Shown: positions 15,606 through 24,140 of the stretch, piece by piece
Position numbering within the stretch: position 1 is the stretch's first letter
Layout of the letters: every line of letters begins with the position of its first letter
Assembly: GCA_903845125.1 (NCBI GenBank)
Contig: CAIMWS010000048.1
Coordinates: 1 to 59,109 of the forward strand
Source of the DNA: an uncultured Verrucomicrobiota bacterium
Lineage (GTDB): Bacteria; Verrucomicrobiota; Verrucomicrobiia; Limisphaerales; UBA1319
Direction of reading: 5' to 3'
Length of the DNA: 59,109 bases
The notes under the pieces: generated by a model
The model's database searches: none
What the model saw: the letters and a program-made list of their open reading frames with translations, nothing else
What the model was told of the DNA's origin: nothing
Translations under genes and position numbers: made by a program

Positions 15606-17858
15606 ATGCTGGGCTTTCTCAAAAAACTGTTCGGCGGGCGGGATCAAACGCCCCCCACGACCGTTACAACGGCGCCAATTGAATCCGCCCCAAAAATTAC
15701 GGCGCCCCCCGCTGCGCCACCACCACCCCAGGCCCCAGCCAAAGCGCCACCACCGGCGGCGGCTCCTGCCAGCCCGCCAGCCAGGGGGGCAACTCCAATC
15801 CCTGCGGCAGCACCCGCTTTCCCAGTGCCCAGGCCGGCGGCGAAAGCACCGGAGGCGGCACCGCGCCCCCCATCACCCATCCCGGCGCCTATAAAATCCG
15901 CTCCCATCCCCATACCGCCAGCCCGGGTGCAGGAAGCGCCCAAGCCCAGCCCAGTGCCAGCCCAGGAAATCCCGGCGACACTGGAAACTCTGGATCTGGA
16001 GCCAGTGGTTGCAGCCACGGATGAAACAGTGGCGCTGCCATTGAAAAAAATTTTGGACCGGCTCCCGGACCCGGTTAAAAAACTGGTGGCCAATCAGCCC
16101 CCAGCCAAGGTTACGATTACCCTGCCGTTGCAGCCGATCCTTTCGCAGCTCTACAAGGGCACAGTGAAAATGCCATTGGGAGAATTCCAAACTTTCGCCC
16201 CGGAAGGCACCTTCCACGCTGGCCCGGAACAGGCAGCGACTCTGATCCCGATTCCTTTGGACTTGCTGGTTCCGCATTTGAAACCGGAACACCTGCCCAG
16301 GCGGCCAGGCCAGACGACCCTGGACCCGCCACCGGAAATCGGTCCGGTCTTCGGCCCAGGTGGATCCATCAACGCTCCCAAGCCCGCGCCCGCCAAACCG
16401 GCGGCAGCGCCCACACCTCCGGTGGCGCCGGCGGCGGCAAAAACCGCACCGCCTGCAGCCCCGCCCGAGCCCCCCGCTCCAGCAGCGGTTGCCGCCGCCC
16501 CGGCACCCAAACCAGCCGCCCCGGCACCCGCCCCAGTGGCGGCTGCGCCAGAACCCCCGCAACCGGCGGCTGCCCCGCCCCAGCCATTACCGAAGCCAGC
16601 GGCCATTAAACCGGCGGCGCCAATTCCACCCATAAAGCCACCGGCAGCTCCCACCCCCCCCTTGCCCAAGCCGGAGGCGATGAAGCTACCGACAGCACCC
16701 ACACCGCCGCTGCCGAAACCAGCGTTGCCCAAACCGGTCCTGCCCGGAGCGGCGATTTCACCTCCCAAGCCGGCCCCGGTGCCCGGGGTAGCGCCGTTGC
16801 CCAAGCCGGAGGCCATGAAACCACCGGTGGCTCCCGCTTCACCAGCCCCCAAATCCGCCGTGCCCGTCCCCAGCCTCAAGCTGGCTGAAACCGCGCCATC
16901 GGCGCCGCCGTTTGCGGTGCCGGCGGTACCCGCAGAATCTTCTGCCGGCAACCTGTTGGCCCCCTTGGAACCTGCCATGGCGGCCTGGCCGGAAACGCTG
17001 CGCAGCGCCCTGGCTCCGCTGGCCGGCGGCTGCCAGTTGCAACTGCCCTTCACCGAGACGGAACAAGGTCTCAAGCGCGGTAAAATTGCGTACTCCTGGG
17101 CGCAGATCAAGCAATGGATCAAGCCCGAATTGCCGGCCGGAATCATGGATTTGGCCGAGGAAACTCCGCTCTTGATCCCGTTGAACCTGGTGGTGCCGCT
17201 TTTCCTGGCCACCCGCAAGCCGTCCACCCCCAAGGCCGCGTCCACGATCGACGCCAAGATTCCGGATGTGTTTTTCGCGGCCCAGCCGGCGGCAACTGCC
17301 GAAGTGGAGCCCCCCCCGGCGGCCCCTCCCGCGGTGGAAGCTCCCCAGCCCGCCGCCGTGGCGCCGCCAGCACCACCGGCGCCAGCCAAAGCCCAACCTC
17401 CCCAACCCGCCAGCCCACCGATGGCCGTCGTGGAGCCGGCGGCACCGGCGCCGGAGGTTCAGCCGGAAGACATGGCCACACTTTTTGGCCAGCCTTTCAA
17501 AAAATCATGGGCCCCGGTGGAAATCATCCAAAAGTGCTCGGGATTGCCCGGCATGTCCGGAGCTCTGATGGCACTGCAGGATGGGTTGCTGGTGGCGGGC
17601 CAGATGCCATCCCCTGTGAACAGCGAAACCATGGCCGCATTTCTCCCCCAGATGTTCGGCCGGATGAGCCATTACACGAAAGAACTGAAGCTGGGCGAGC
17701 CCACGCAATTTATGCTGGTGGTCGGTGATGTTCCCATGCAAATCAACAAAGTGGGAGGGATCTTCTTCCTGGCATATGGCTGCGCGGGACAGCGCCTGCC
17801 GGCGGCTCAACTGGAACTGGTCATCGCCCACCTCGAACAACAATCGCGAAACGCATAG
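15606..17858 (+). CDS. Large Pro/Ala-rich protein with C-terminal roadblock/LC7 domain
   Basis: A 750-residue cytoplasmic-looking protein. It begins MLGFLKKLFGGRDQ, an amphipathic helix that could bind membrane. Long low-complexity Pro/Ala/Lys linkers (about 20-135, 240-455, 545-615) separate three folded parts. Two of these resemble each other: about 139-232 (ITLPLQPILSQLYKGTVKMP...LIPIPLDLLVPHLK) and about 460-538 (LQLPFTETEQGLKRGKIAYS...LLIPLNLVVPLFL). The third, about 620-750, is a roadblock/LC7 domain (MSGALMALQDGLLVAGQMP...FMLVVGDVPMQINK...FFLAYG). It ends 4 bp before mglA and must be co-expressed with it. Roadblock proteins act as regulators of MglA-type GTPases; a scaffold or polar-localisation role is inferred. 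Confidence 0.8.
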   Translation: MLGFLKKLFGGRDQTPPTTVTTAPIESAPKITAPPAAPPPPQAPAKAPPPAAAPASPPARGATPIPAAAPAFPVPRPAAKAPEAAPRPPSPIPAPIKSAPIPIPPARVQEAPKPSPVPAQEIPATLETLDLEPVVAATDETVALPLKKILDRLPDPVKKLVANQPPAKVTITLPLQPILSQLYKGTVKMPLGEFQTFAPEGTFHAGPEQAATLIPIPLDLLVPHLKPEHLPRRPGQTTLDPPPEIGPVFGPGGSINAPKPAPAKPAAAPTPPVAPAAAKTAPPAAPPEPPAPAAVAAAPAPKPAAPAPAPVAAAPEPPQPAAAPPQPLPKPAAIKPAAPIPPIKPPAAPTPPLPKPEAMKLPTAPTPPLPKPALPKPVLPGAAISPPKPAPVPGVAPLPKPEAMKPPVAPASPAPKSAVPVPSLKLAETAPSAPPFAVPAVPAESSAGNLLAPLEPAMAAWPETLRSALAPLAGGCQLQLPFTETEQGLKRGKIAYSWAQIKQWIKPELPAGIMDLAEETPLLIPLNLVVPLFLATRKPSTPKAASTIDAKIPDVFFAAQPAATAEVEPPPAAPPAVEAPQPAAVAPPAPPAPAKAQPPQPASPPMAVVEPAAPAPEVQPEDMATLFGQPFKKSWAPVEIIQKCSGLPGMSGALMALQDGLLVAGQMPSPVNSETMAAFLPQMFGRMSHYTKELKLGEPTQFMLVVGDVPMQINKVGGIFFLAYGCAGQRLPAAQLELVIAHLEQQSRNA

Positions 17859-17862
17859 GTAT

Positions 17863-18477
17863 ATGGCAATCATCAACAACGCCACCAAAGAACTCCAGGT
17901 TAAGATTGTGTATTATGGCCCGGCGCTCTGCGGCAAGACCACGAATTTGCAAAAGGTCTTTGCCAATGTGCAAACCGCCCCGGAAAACAAAGGCAAGATG
18001 GTCTCCCTGGCCACCAATTCCGACCGCACCTTGTTTTTCGACTTCCTGCCGCTGGAGGCGCTGACCATCAAGGGCTTTAAAACCAAGTTCCAGCTCTACA
18101 CGGTTCCTGGCCAGGTCATCTACAACACCACCCGGCAGCTGGTGCTGCGCGGCGTGGATGGGATCGTCTTTGTGGCCGATTCCCAATACGAAAAAATGGA
18201 GGAGAATGTCGAAAGCTTTGCCAACTTGGAGGAAAACCTGAAGACCCTGAAGCTGAACCTCGCCGACATCCCCTTCGTGGTGCAATTCAACAAGCGCGAC
18301 CTGCCGAACGCCGCCCCTGTGGAATATATGGAGTATTTGCTGAACAACCGGGAGGTGCGGATGCCTTCCTTCACCGCTTGCGCCCATAGATCGGAAGGTG
18401 TATTTGAAACCTTGAACATGATCACCCGGATGTTACTCAATAAATTCATCAACGAAAGCAACCGTCGCGTGGGTTAA
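17863..18477 (+). CDS. mglA: MglA-family small Ras-like GTPase
   Basis: A 204-residue small GTPase. The P-loop is GPALCGKTT (residues 19-27). The switch/G3 region carries the MglA-type VPGQVIYNTTRQLVLRGVDGIVFVADSQ instead of the Ras DxxG, and the base-recognition motif is NKRDLP. In Myxococcus, MglA sets the leading cell pole and recruits motility machinery. MglB-type roadblock proteins are its GAP, and one is encoded right after it. The start is the ATG at 17863, 4 bp after the roadblock-fusion stop; the longer upstream frame overlaps that gene. Polar regulation of pili or adhesion here is inferred. Confidence 0.93.
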   Translation: MAIINNATKELQVKIVYYGPALCGKTTNLQKVFANVQTAPENKGKMVSLATNSDRTLFFDFLPLEALTIKGFKTKFQLYTVPGQVIYNTTRQLVLRGVDGIVFVADSQYEKMEENVESFANLEENLKTLKLNLADIPFVVQFNKRDLPNAAPVEYMEYLLNNREVRMPSFTACAHRSEGVFETLNMITRMLLNKFINESNRRVG

Positions 18478-18478
18478 T

Positions 18479-18955
18479 ATGTTTACTCTACCTCCATTGA
18501 ACGAGGAGGATGTCCAGGTAATCCAGGACGAATTGAGCGGATTGCTTGGGCGCACTGAAGCGATCACCGCCATCCTGGTCGATAAAGGGGGCTTTGTGGT
18601 GGCCACCAACGGGCAGTCGGAGCAATTCGACGTCACCACCCTGGGCGCCTTGGCGGCCGCCAGCTACACGGCCAACCAGGCCATCGCCAACCTTATCAAC
18701 GAACCCAACTTCAGCAGCGTTTATCAGCAGGGCGAAAGCTTCAGCCTGTTGGTCAACAACGTCGACGAGCACTGCCTGCTGGTGGTGGTTTTCCACGCCA
18801 TCCAAAGCGTGGGCGCCATCAAGTATTATGCCGCCTCCACCATCCGCCACATCGCCGGCCAATTGGTCGCCGCCAGGGAACGCGCCCCGGGCGAAGGCTA
18901 CGATCTTTCCATGCTGAACATGGCTGATCCTTCGGAAATTTTCCGCCGCAAGTAG
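18479..18955 (+). CDS. MglB-like roadblock/LC7 protein
   Basis: A 158-residue protein that starts one base after the mglA stop codon. It has a clear roadblock fold: LLGRTEAITAILVDKGGFVVATNG, then TTLGALAAASYTANQAIANLI, then a strand-rich QGESFSLLVNNVDEHCLLVVVFHA and a terminal helix. In the MglA/MglB system such homodimers stimulate GTP hydrolysis. Tight coupling to mglA supports the same job here. Shares no signal or membrane segment. Confidence 0.88.
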   Translation: MFTLPPLNEEDVQVIQDELSGLLGRTEAITAILVDKGGFVVATNGQSEQFDVTTLGALAAASYTANQAIANLINEPNFSSVYQQGESFSLLVNNVDEHCLLVVVFHAIQSVGAIKYYAASTIRHIAGQLVAARERAPGEGYDLSMLNMADPSEIFRRK

Positions 18956-18977
18956 CCGTCGAGAAAAAACCCGCGGG

Positions 18978-20111
18978 TCAATCCAGGCGCTTGTGGAACT
19001 TGAGTGCCGCCAGGGTCAGGATCCCGCCCCCCCAAACCGCCAGCGCCAGCGCCTGGGGCCACAATTCCGCCAGTCCGGAGCCTTTCAGGAATATTCCCCG
19101 GACAATGATCAGATAATACTTCAAAGGGATGATGGTGGTCAGAGCCTGGAAAAAAGGGGGCATGTTTTCGATCGGAAAAGCGAAGCCGGACAGCAGTACA
19201 AAGGGCATCATCACGAAAAACATCGACACCATCATGGCCTGCTGCTGGGTTTTGACCAGGGTGGAGATGAACAACCCCAGGCCCAGTGTGTTCAGCAGGA
19301 ACAAGCCGGACAATCCATACAAGGTAAGATAGCTGCCGCAGAACGGCACCTGAAAAACCAGGCGGATGACCACCACGGCGAACGTGATCACCGCAAACCC
19401 CACCACCACGAAAGGCAGCAACTTGCCCAGCATGAGTTCCCAGGGCCGCAGCGGGGTTACGATGATCTGCTCCAGGGTGCCATCCTCCCTTTCTTTTACC
19501 AAGGCCATGCTGGTGACGATCATGGTGGTCACCAGCAGCAGCAAGGCCATGATCCCCGGCACCATGTAAAAACGGGAAGTCAGATCCGGATTATACCAGA
19601 CACGGCTCTCCGCCACCACGGTGGGCAGGGCCACCCCGGCATTGGCCCCTGGGGCCGACAGGAAAATGCGGACCTGTTTTTCCGAGAACTGGCGGGTGGC
19701 TTTTTGCAGGTAATTGATTCCCTGGACGCCAAAATTGCTGTCCGCACCATCGATCAGCGCCTGGACCGGGGCAGGCTCCTGCCGGGCCAGATGCCGGCCA
19801 AACCCTGAGGGGATTTCAACCACCAGGCCGAGCTTGCCGCTGACCAGGCACGCATCATCCCCCGCCTTGGGACCAGCCAAAGCCACCACCTGGAAATACC
19901 CGGAAGCACCCAAGGCCCGGACATATTCACGGCTGTGGAAAGAATGGTCAAAATCGCGAATCCCCAAGGTGATGTCCCGGATGTCGGTGTTGGCGGCAAA
20001 CCCCATGACCAATAATTGAATCACCGGCGCCAGCAACAGCATCCGGAGCAGGCGCGGATCACGGCGCAATTGAGCCAGTTCCTTGATCAACAGGCAGCGG
20101 AGGCGGTTCAT
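18978..20111 (-). CDS. ABC-2 type permease (YbhR-like)
   Basis: A 377-residue membrane subunit. One N-terminal helix (about residues 21-40) is followed by a large extracytoplasmic domain (about 45-170) and five C-terminal helices, the ABC-2 exporter plan. The cytoplasmic motif MALVKEREDGTLEQIIVTPLRPWELMLGKLLPF is typical of the YhhJ/YbhR/YbhS group. It is last in the export operon, its start overlapping the stop of the paired permease by 4 bp (ATGA). It likely forms a heterodimer with that partner. In E. coli the YbhFSR system exports cations and drugs; the substrate here is unknown. Confidence 0.9.
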   Translation of the reverse strand: MNRLRCLLIKELAQLRRDPRLLRMLLLAPVIQLLVMGFAANTDIRDITLGIRDFDHSFHSREYVRALGASGYFQVVALAGPKAGDDACLVSGKLGLVVEIPSGFGRHLARQEPAPVQALIDGADSNFGVQGINYLQKATRQFSEKQVRIFLSAPGANAGVALPTVVAESRVWYNPDLTSRFYMVPGIMALLLLVTTMIVTSMALVKEREDGTLEQIIVTPLRPWELMLGKLLPFVVVGFAVITFAVVVIRLVFQVPFCGSYLTLYGLSGLFLLNTLGLGLFISTLVKTQQQAMMVSMFFVMMPFVLLSGFAFPIENMPPFFQALTTIIPLKYYLIIVRGIFLKGSGLAELWPQALALAVWGGGILTLAALKFHKRLD

Positions 20112-21232
20112 AAGGCCTTGCGGATTTTCAAGGCCGCCAGCAGGTTAAACAGCAATCCCAGCAGCAGCAGGGAAGCCAATTCCGGGGCCACCGCGGAAAT
20201 CGGCGCCCCTTTGATGATGATCTCCCGCAAGGCAGTCACAAAATAACGGGGTGGAAACAGCATGGTGATGCCTTGGATCGGCAGCGGCATGCTCCGGATG
20301 GGGAAGATCAGCCCGGAAAGGATGATGGAGGGCAGCATCGAGGCCAGGGTGGCCACCTGAAAAGCCACCTGCTGCGACCGGGTGATGGAGGAAATCAGAA
20401 TGCCCAAGCCCAAGGCCGAAACGAGGAACACGAGGGTGGTGGTGCAAAGCACCCAGGGCGAACCCCGTATCACAATCCCAAACAGCGCATAACCCAGGAA
20501 CAAAACCAAACCCATGGTCAGCAGGCAGATCAGCGCATAGGGCAGGGTTTTGCCCAGGATCAATTCGAGCGGCCGGATGGGCGATACCATGATCTGCTCC
20601 ATGGTTTCCCGCTCCTTTTCGCGCACGATCGACAGGGAAGTGGCGATCACCGCCGACAACATCAGCAACATGGCGATCAAACCGGGCACCAGGAAGCGCG
20701 CGCTCTCCATTTCCGGATTGAACCAGATGCGCGGCTCGAGCGTCACCTGGGGCAGGCTCAATTTCCGGCCCGCCCGGGCCATGGCGGCGCCGCGCAACTC
20801 CCGGGTGATCCGGTCGGCCATGGCGTCAAAATAGCCAGCCGTGCTGGCGGCGGAAGTCGCATCGGCGCCGTCCACCAGCACTTGGATCCGGGCGGTTTCG
20901 CCCCGGATCACTTTGGCGGCGTAGCCCCGGGGCACCACCAATACGGCGCGCACCCGGCCACGGTTGAGCAGGAAATCGATTTCGCTTTCCCGCTGCAAGG
21001 TACGCACCCAGTTGAAATAGGGATTTTGGAACAAGCCATCCAGGAGTTGGCGGCTCTGCGGCGTGCGGTCATGATCCAGCACCCCCATGGGGATGTGCTT
21101 GACGTCGAGCGACAGCGCATATCCATACAAGACCAGCAGCAAGGCCGGGATGAATATGAGCAATCCCAGCGAAAGCGGATCGCGGCGGATCTGGCGGAAT
21201 TCTTTTTTGACAACGGCCAGGAACCGTTTCAT
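20108..21232 (-). CDS. ABC-2 type permease (YbhS-like)
   Basis: A 374-residue paralogue of the next gene with the same topology: helix about 21-42, an extracytoplasmic domain to about 175, then five helices. The coupling motif SIVREKERETMEQIMVSPIRPLELILGKTLPYA matches the family. The start overlaps the upstream ATPase stop by 4 bp and its own stop overlaps the next start by 4 bp, so the subunits are translationally coupled. Confidence 0.9.
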   Translation of the reverse strand: MKRFLAVVKKEFRQIRRDPLSLGLLIFIPALLLVLYGYALSLDVKHIPMGVLDHDRTPQSRQLLDGLFQNPYFNWVRTLQRESEIDFLLNRGRVRAVLVVPRGYAAKVIRGETARIQVLVDGADATSAASTAGYFDAMADRITRELRGAAMARAGRKLSLPQVTLEPRIWFNPEMESARFLVPGLIAMLLMLSAVIATSLSIVREKERETMEQIMVSPIRPLELILGKTLPYALICLLTMGLVLFLGYALFGIVIRGSPWVLCTTTLVFLVSALGLGILISSITRSQQVAFQVATLASMLPSIILSGLIFPIRSMPLPIQGITMLFPPRYFVTALREIIIKGAPISAVAPELASLLLLGLLFNLLAALKIRKAL

Positions 21233-22191
21233 GAACCGGTTCCTTCCATTTGTTTTTGGACCAGCCGGATGAAGCAGTCCTCCAGCCGCACGGGAGCCGG
21301 CTCAACCGCGAGCACCGCCACTCCGCGCGCGCGCAACGCCGAGGCCAACCGCTCCGCGGTGAAAAAATCCCGTCGGCAAAATACGTGCAGCCGCGGCCCG
21401 AAATAGGAAGTGGCGATCACCCCATCCAGCCCGCTGACTTTTTCCCGGGTGCCGCGGAGTTCAGGCAGGGATACTTCAAAAAGATCGTCCCGCACCGATT
21501 CGCGCTTGATGCCCGCCGGCGTATCACAAGCCACCAGGCGCCCGCCCGAAATGAATCCGATGCGGCTGCAGAATTCCGCTTCATCCAGAAAATGGGTCGT
21601 GATCAGCACGGTCACCCCGCGCGCCGCCAGGTTGTGGATCAAATCCCAAAACTGCCGGCGCGAGATCGGGTCCACCCCACTGGTGGGCTCATCCAGAAAC
21701 AGGATCGGCGGATCATGCAGGATGGCGCAGCCCAGCGCCATCCGCTGCTGCAGCGCGCCGGAGATCGTGCCGGTGACCTGGTCTTCCAGCCCGGCCAGGC
21801 CGGCCATGGCGATCACCGCCTCGGTGCGCTCCCGCAAGCGCTGGCCCCGCAAACCATAAACCCCGCCGAAAAAGGCGATGTTTTCCGCCACGCTCAGGTC
21901 CCGGTAGAGGCTGAACTTCTGGGACATATACCCAATATTTTCCCGGACCTGTTCCGGCGAACGGTTGATATCATAGCCGCCGACCCGCGCCGTGCCGGAA
22001 GTGGAGGACAACAACCCGCAGAGCATGCGGATGGTGGTTGATTTGCCCGCCCCGTTCGGCCCCAGGAAGCCAAACACCTCGCCACGATTCACCTTGAAGG
22101 CCACCCGGTCAACGGCCAGGAACCGGCCAAAAATCTTGGTCAGTTCCTCCACTTCAATCACCGGTGCGGCGCTGGGAATAGTCATGGTCAT
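21229..22191 (-). CDS. ABC transporter ATPase, second half of a split YbhF
   Basis: A 320-residue nucleotide-binding subunit. Walker A is GPNGAGKST, the Q-loop GYMSQKFSLYRDL, Walker B ILFLDEPTSGVDP, and the switch histidine is present (TTHFLDEAE). The signature is divergent: ISGALQQRMALG in place of LSGGQ. A C-terminal extension of about 80 residues follows. In E. coli, YbhF is one polypeptide with two ATPase halves; here the halves are separate adjacent genes. Its partner (22201-23157) carries the complementary defect. The start may be the ATG at 22191 or 22185. Confidence 0.92.
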   Translation of the reverse strand: MTMTIPSAAPVIEVEELTKIFGRFLAVDRVAFKVNRGEVFGFLGPNGAGKSTTIRMLCGLLSSTSGTARVGGYDINRSPEQVRENIGYMSQKFSLYRDLSVAENIAFFGGVYGLRGQRLRERTEAVIAMAGLAGLEDQVTGTISGALQQRMALGCAILHDPPILFLDEPTSGVDPISRRQFWDLIHNLAARGVTVLITTHFLDEAEFCSRIGFISGGRLVACDTPAGIKRESVRDDLFEVSLPELRGTREKVSGLDGVIATSYFGPRLHVFCRRDFFTAERLASALRARGVAVLAVEPAPVRLEDCFIRLVQKQMEGTGS

Positions 22192-22200
22192 GGTCGGAAA

Positions 22201-23157
22201 CTATTCCCTGGCCGGTTCTGGCGTGACCGGCTGCACGCTCATCAACCCCACAAAAGCGTCCTCCAAGGAAGGCGCAATGGGTGCCCGTTGCACCGGCCCC
22301 AACTGGTTCTGATGAAGCCATTGCTCGGCCCGAACCGCCTCCGGCTCGCCCTGGCTTGTCCAAAAGTGAATCCGATCGCCAAACAACACCACCGAGGTGG
22401 TGGGCCATTGCCGCCGCAAACAATGGTAGGCGTCAGCGGGCCGGGGACACGTGAACGCGTAAACCTGGCCCGGGAAGGCCGCCTTTACTTCCTCCGGCGT
22501 CCCGCTCATGAACACCCGGCCCTGGTGCATCAGGCTGATGCGATGGCAGCGTTCCGCTTCATCCAAATAGGGCGTAGTCATCAGGATGGTTACTCCCTGG
22601 TCCAGGATGCCGCTGAGTATGTTCCAAAATTCCCCACGCGACAGCGGATCGACGCCGGTGGAAGGTTCATCGAGGAAAATCAGCTCCGGGGTGTGGATCA
22701 ACGTGCAAGCCAGGGCCAGCTTTTTTTTCATTCCCCCGGAGAGCGCTGCCGCGAGGCGCTTCCGGAAGGGGGTCAACCGGGTGAATTCCAGCAATTCGTC
22801 GCGGCGTTTTTGGAACTCCCGGACGCCATGCAATTCGGCAAAAAAACCGATGTTCTCATCCAGCGTCAGGTCCCCATAGAGGGTGAAATTTTGTGAAAGA
22901 TAACCGATGCGGGCCTTGATCGCTTCGGCTTGCCGGCCGAGGTCAAAGCCCAAAATTCGCGCCGTTCCGCCAGTGGGCTTCAGAATTCCGCATAGGAGCC
23001 GGATCACGGTGCTTTTGCCAGCCCCGTCGGACCCTACCAAGCCAAACAATTCACCCCTGGCCACCGACAAATCGAGGCCCGCAACGGCCTTGGCCGGGCC
23101 GAATGAACGTTCCAGCTGCCGCGTGGCTATGGCTGGTTCCGGACTGGCGGACTTCAT
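22201..23157 (-). CDS. ABC transporter ATPase, first half of a split YbhF
   Basis: A 318-residue nucleotide-binding subunit. Walker A is GSDGAGKST, the Q-loop GYLSQNFTLYGDLT, the signature a good LSGGMKKKLAL, and Walker B LIFLDEPSTGVDP. The switch histidine position reads MTTPYLDEAE, with Pro in place of His. The ATG at 23157 overlaps the HlyD gene stop by 4 bp (ATGA). The frame is open further upstream but only by running through the HlyD gene. It should pair with the second ATPase to power the YbhS/YbhR-like permeases. Confidence 0.92.
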   Translation of the reverse strand: MKSASPEPAIATRQLERSFGPAKAVAGLDLSVARGELFGLVGSDGAGKSTVIRLLCGILKPTGGTARILGFDLGRQAEAIKARIGYLSQNFTLYGDLTLDENIGFFAELHGVREFQKRRDELLEFTRLTPFRKRLAAALSGGMKKKLALACTLIHTPELIFLDEPSTGVDPLSRGEFWNILSGILDQGVTILMTTPYLDEAERCHRISLMHQGRVFMSGTPEEVKAAFPGQVYAFTCPRPADAYHCLRRQWPTTSVVLFGDRIHFWTSQGEPEAVRAEQWLHQNQLGPVQRAPIAPSLEDAFVGLMSVQPVTPEPARE

Positions 23158-24137
23158 TGTAAAGGGGATAAAAAACCATCTGCAGGCATGCCGGGCTTGA
23201 AAAAGCCCTGGGGATTTTTCAGCGTGATCTTGACCCGGTAAACCAATTTGGCCCGCTCGGTGGGGGTTTGAACGTTTTTGGGTGTGAATTCCGCTTCCGG
23301 GGAAATGAAGGTAACAGTGCCGGGGAGCGATTCTTTGGCACCATCTACTTTTACCCGGGCGGATTGCCCCAGTTTGACTTTCGGCAAATGGTTTTCCGGC
23401 AGATAAACCGACAGCCATACTTCATCCAGGCGCGATAACGTGGCGAGCGTGCCACCCACCCCCACCATTTCGCCCTCCTCGCGGCTGCGGGTGGTGACCA
23501 CTCCGTCCATGGGCGCGCTCACGGTACAGTCCGCAACCGCCTTGGAGCATTGCGCCACCCGGGCCCGCCCCTGTTCCACTGCCGCCTGCGCCATCTGGAT
23601 TTCTTCCTTCCGATTGCCCGCCGTCAGTTTGGCCAGGTTTTGCTCCGCGGCCGCCAGCAGGGCAGCCATGCGTTCCGCCTCGGCTTGGGCATCGTCCCTT
23701 TGCTTTTCGGTCACGCCTTGCTCCACAAAAACCTTTTGGGTTCGCCGCCAGCCGGCCTCCGCCGCCACTGCCGCCGCCCGCGCCTCCCGTACTTGCTCGC
23801 GCGCCCGCTGGATATCCTCTCCGCGCGCGCCCGCCAGCAGCAAATCCAGCTGGGCTTGGGCCTGGGCCAGGCCGGCTTTGGCCTCCGCCAGTTTCAATTC
23901 GTAATCCTGCGGATCGATCTGGGCCACCAAATCGCCCTTTTTGATCGCCATCCCTTCCTGCACCGGCAGCTTCACCACGCGGCCCGCCACCTGCGGAGCC
24001 ACCTGCACCTGGGTGCATTCGATCGTGCCCGAGCCATCCGGACGGTTGCGACTGGCATCACACGCTGCCATGCCCAGCGCCAGGATGGCCCAAAGCATTT
24101 TTTTCCTGCCGGTGAAGGTGTTCCAAAACGAGTCCAT
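23154..24137 (-). CDS. HlyD/YbhG-family membrane fusion protein (lipoprotein)
   Basis: A 327-residue periplasmic adaptor. The N-terminus has a membrane or lipoprotein signal with a candidate lipidated Cys26 (LGMAAC). The biotinyl-lipoyl-like halves are visible at GRVVKLPVQEGMAIKKGDLVAQIDPQDYE and SAPMDGVVTTRSREEGEMVGVGG. They flank a long Ala/Glu/Gln coiled-coil hairpin (about residues 75-205). A beta-barrel domain with YLPENHLPKVKLGQSARV follows. It would link the ABC exporter to the outer membrane. It lies 3 bp after the TetR gene, matching the E. coli cecR-ybhG order. Confidence 0.92.
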   Translation of the reverse strand: MDSFWNTFTGRKKMLWAILALGMAACDASRNRPDGSGTIECTQVQVAPQVAGRVVKLPVQEGMAIKKGDLVAQIDPQDYELKLAEAKAGLAQAQAQLDLLLAGARGEDIQRAREQVREARAAAVAAEAGWRRTQKVFVEQGVTEKQRDDAQAEAERMAALLAAAEQNLAKLTAGNRKEEIQMAQAAVEQGRARVAQCSKAVADCTVSAPMDGVVTTRSREEGEMVGVGGTLATLSRLDEVWLSVYLPENHLPKVKLGQSARVKVDGAKESLPGTVTFISPEAEFTPKNVQTPTERAKLVYRVKITLKNPQGFFKPGMPADGFLSPLQ

Positions 24138-24140
24138 ACT

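Noticed and set aside
16151..17389. Gly/Ala-rich open frame antisense to the roadblock fusion
   Set aside because: It mirrors the Pro/Ala-rich linkers of the real gene; low complexity only.
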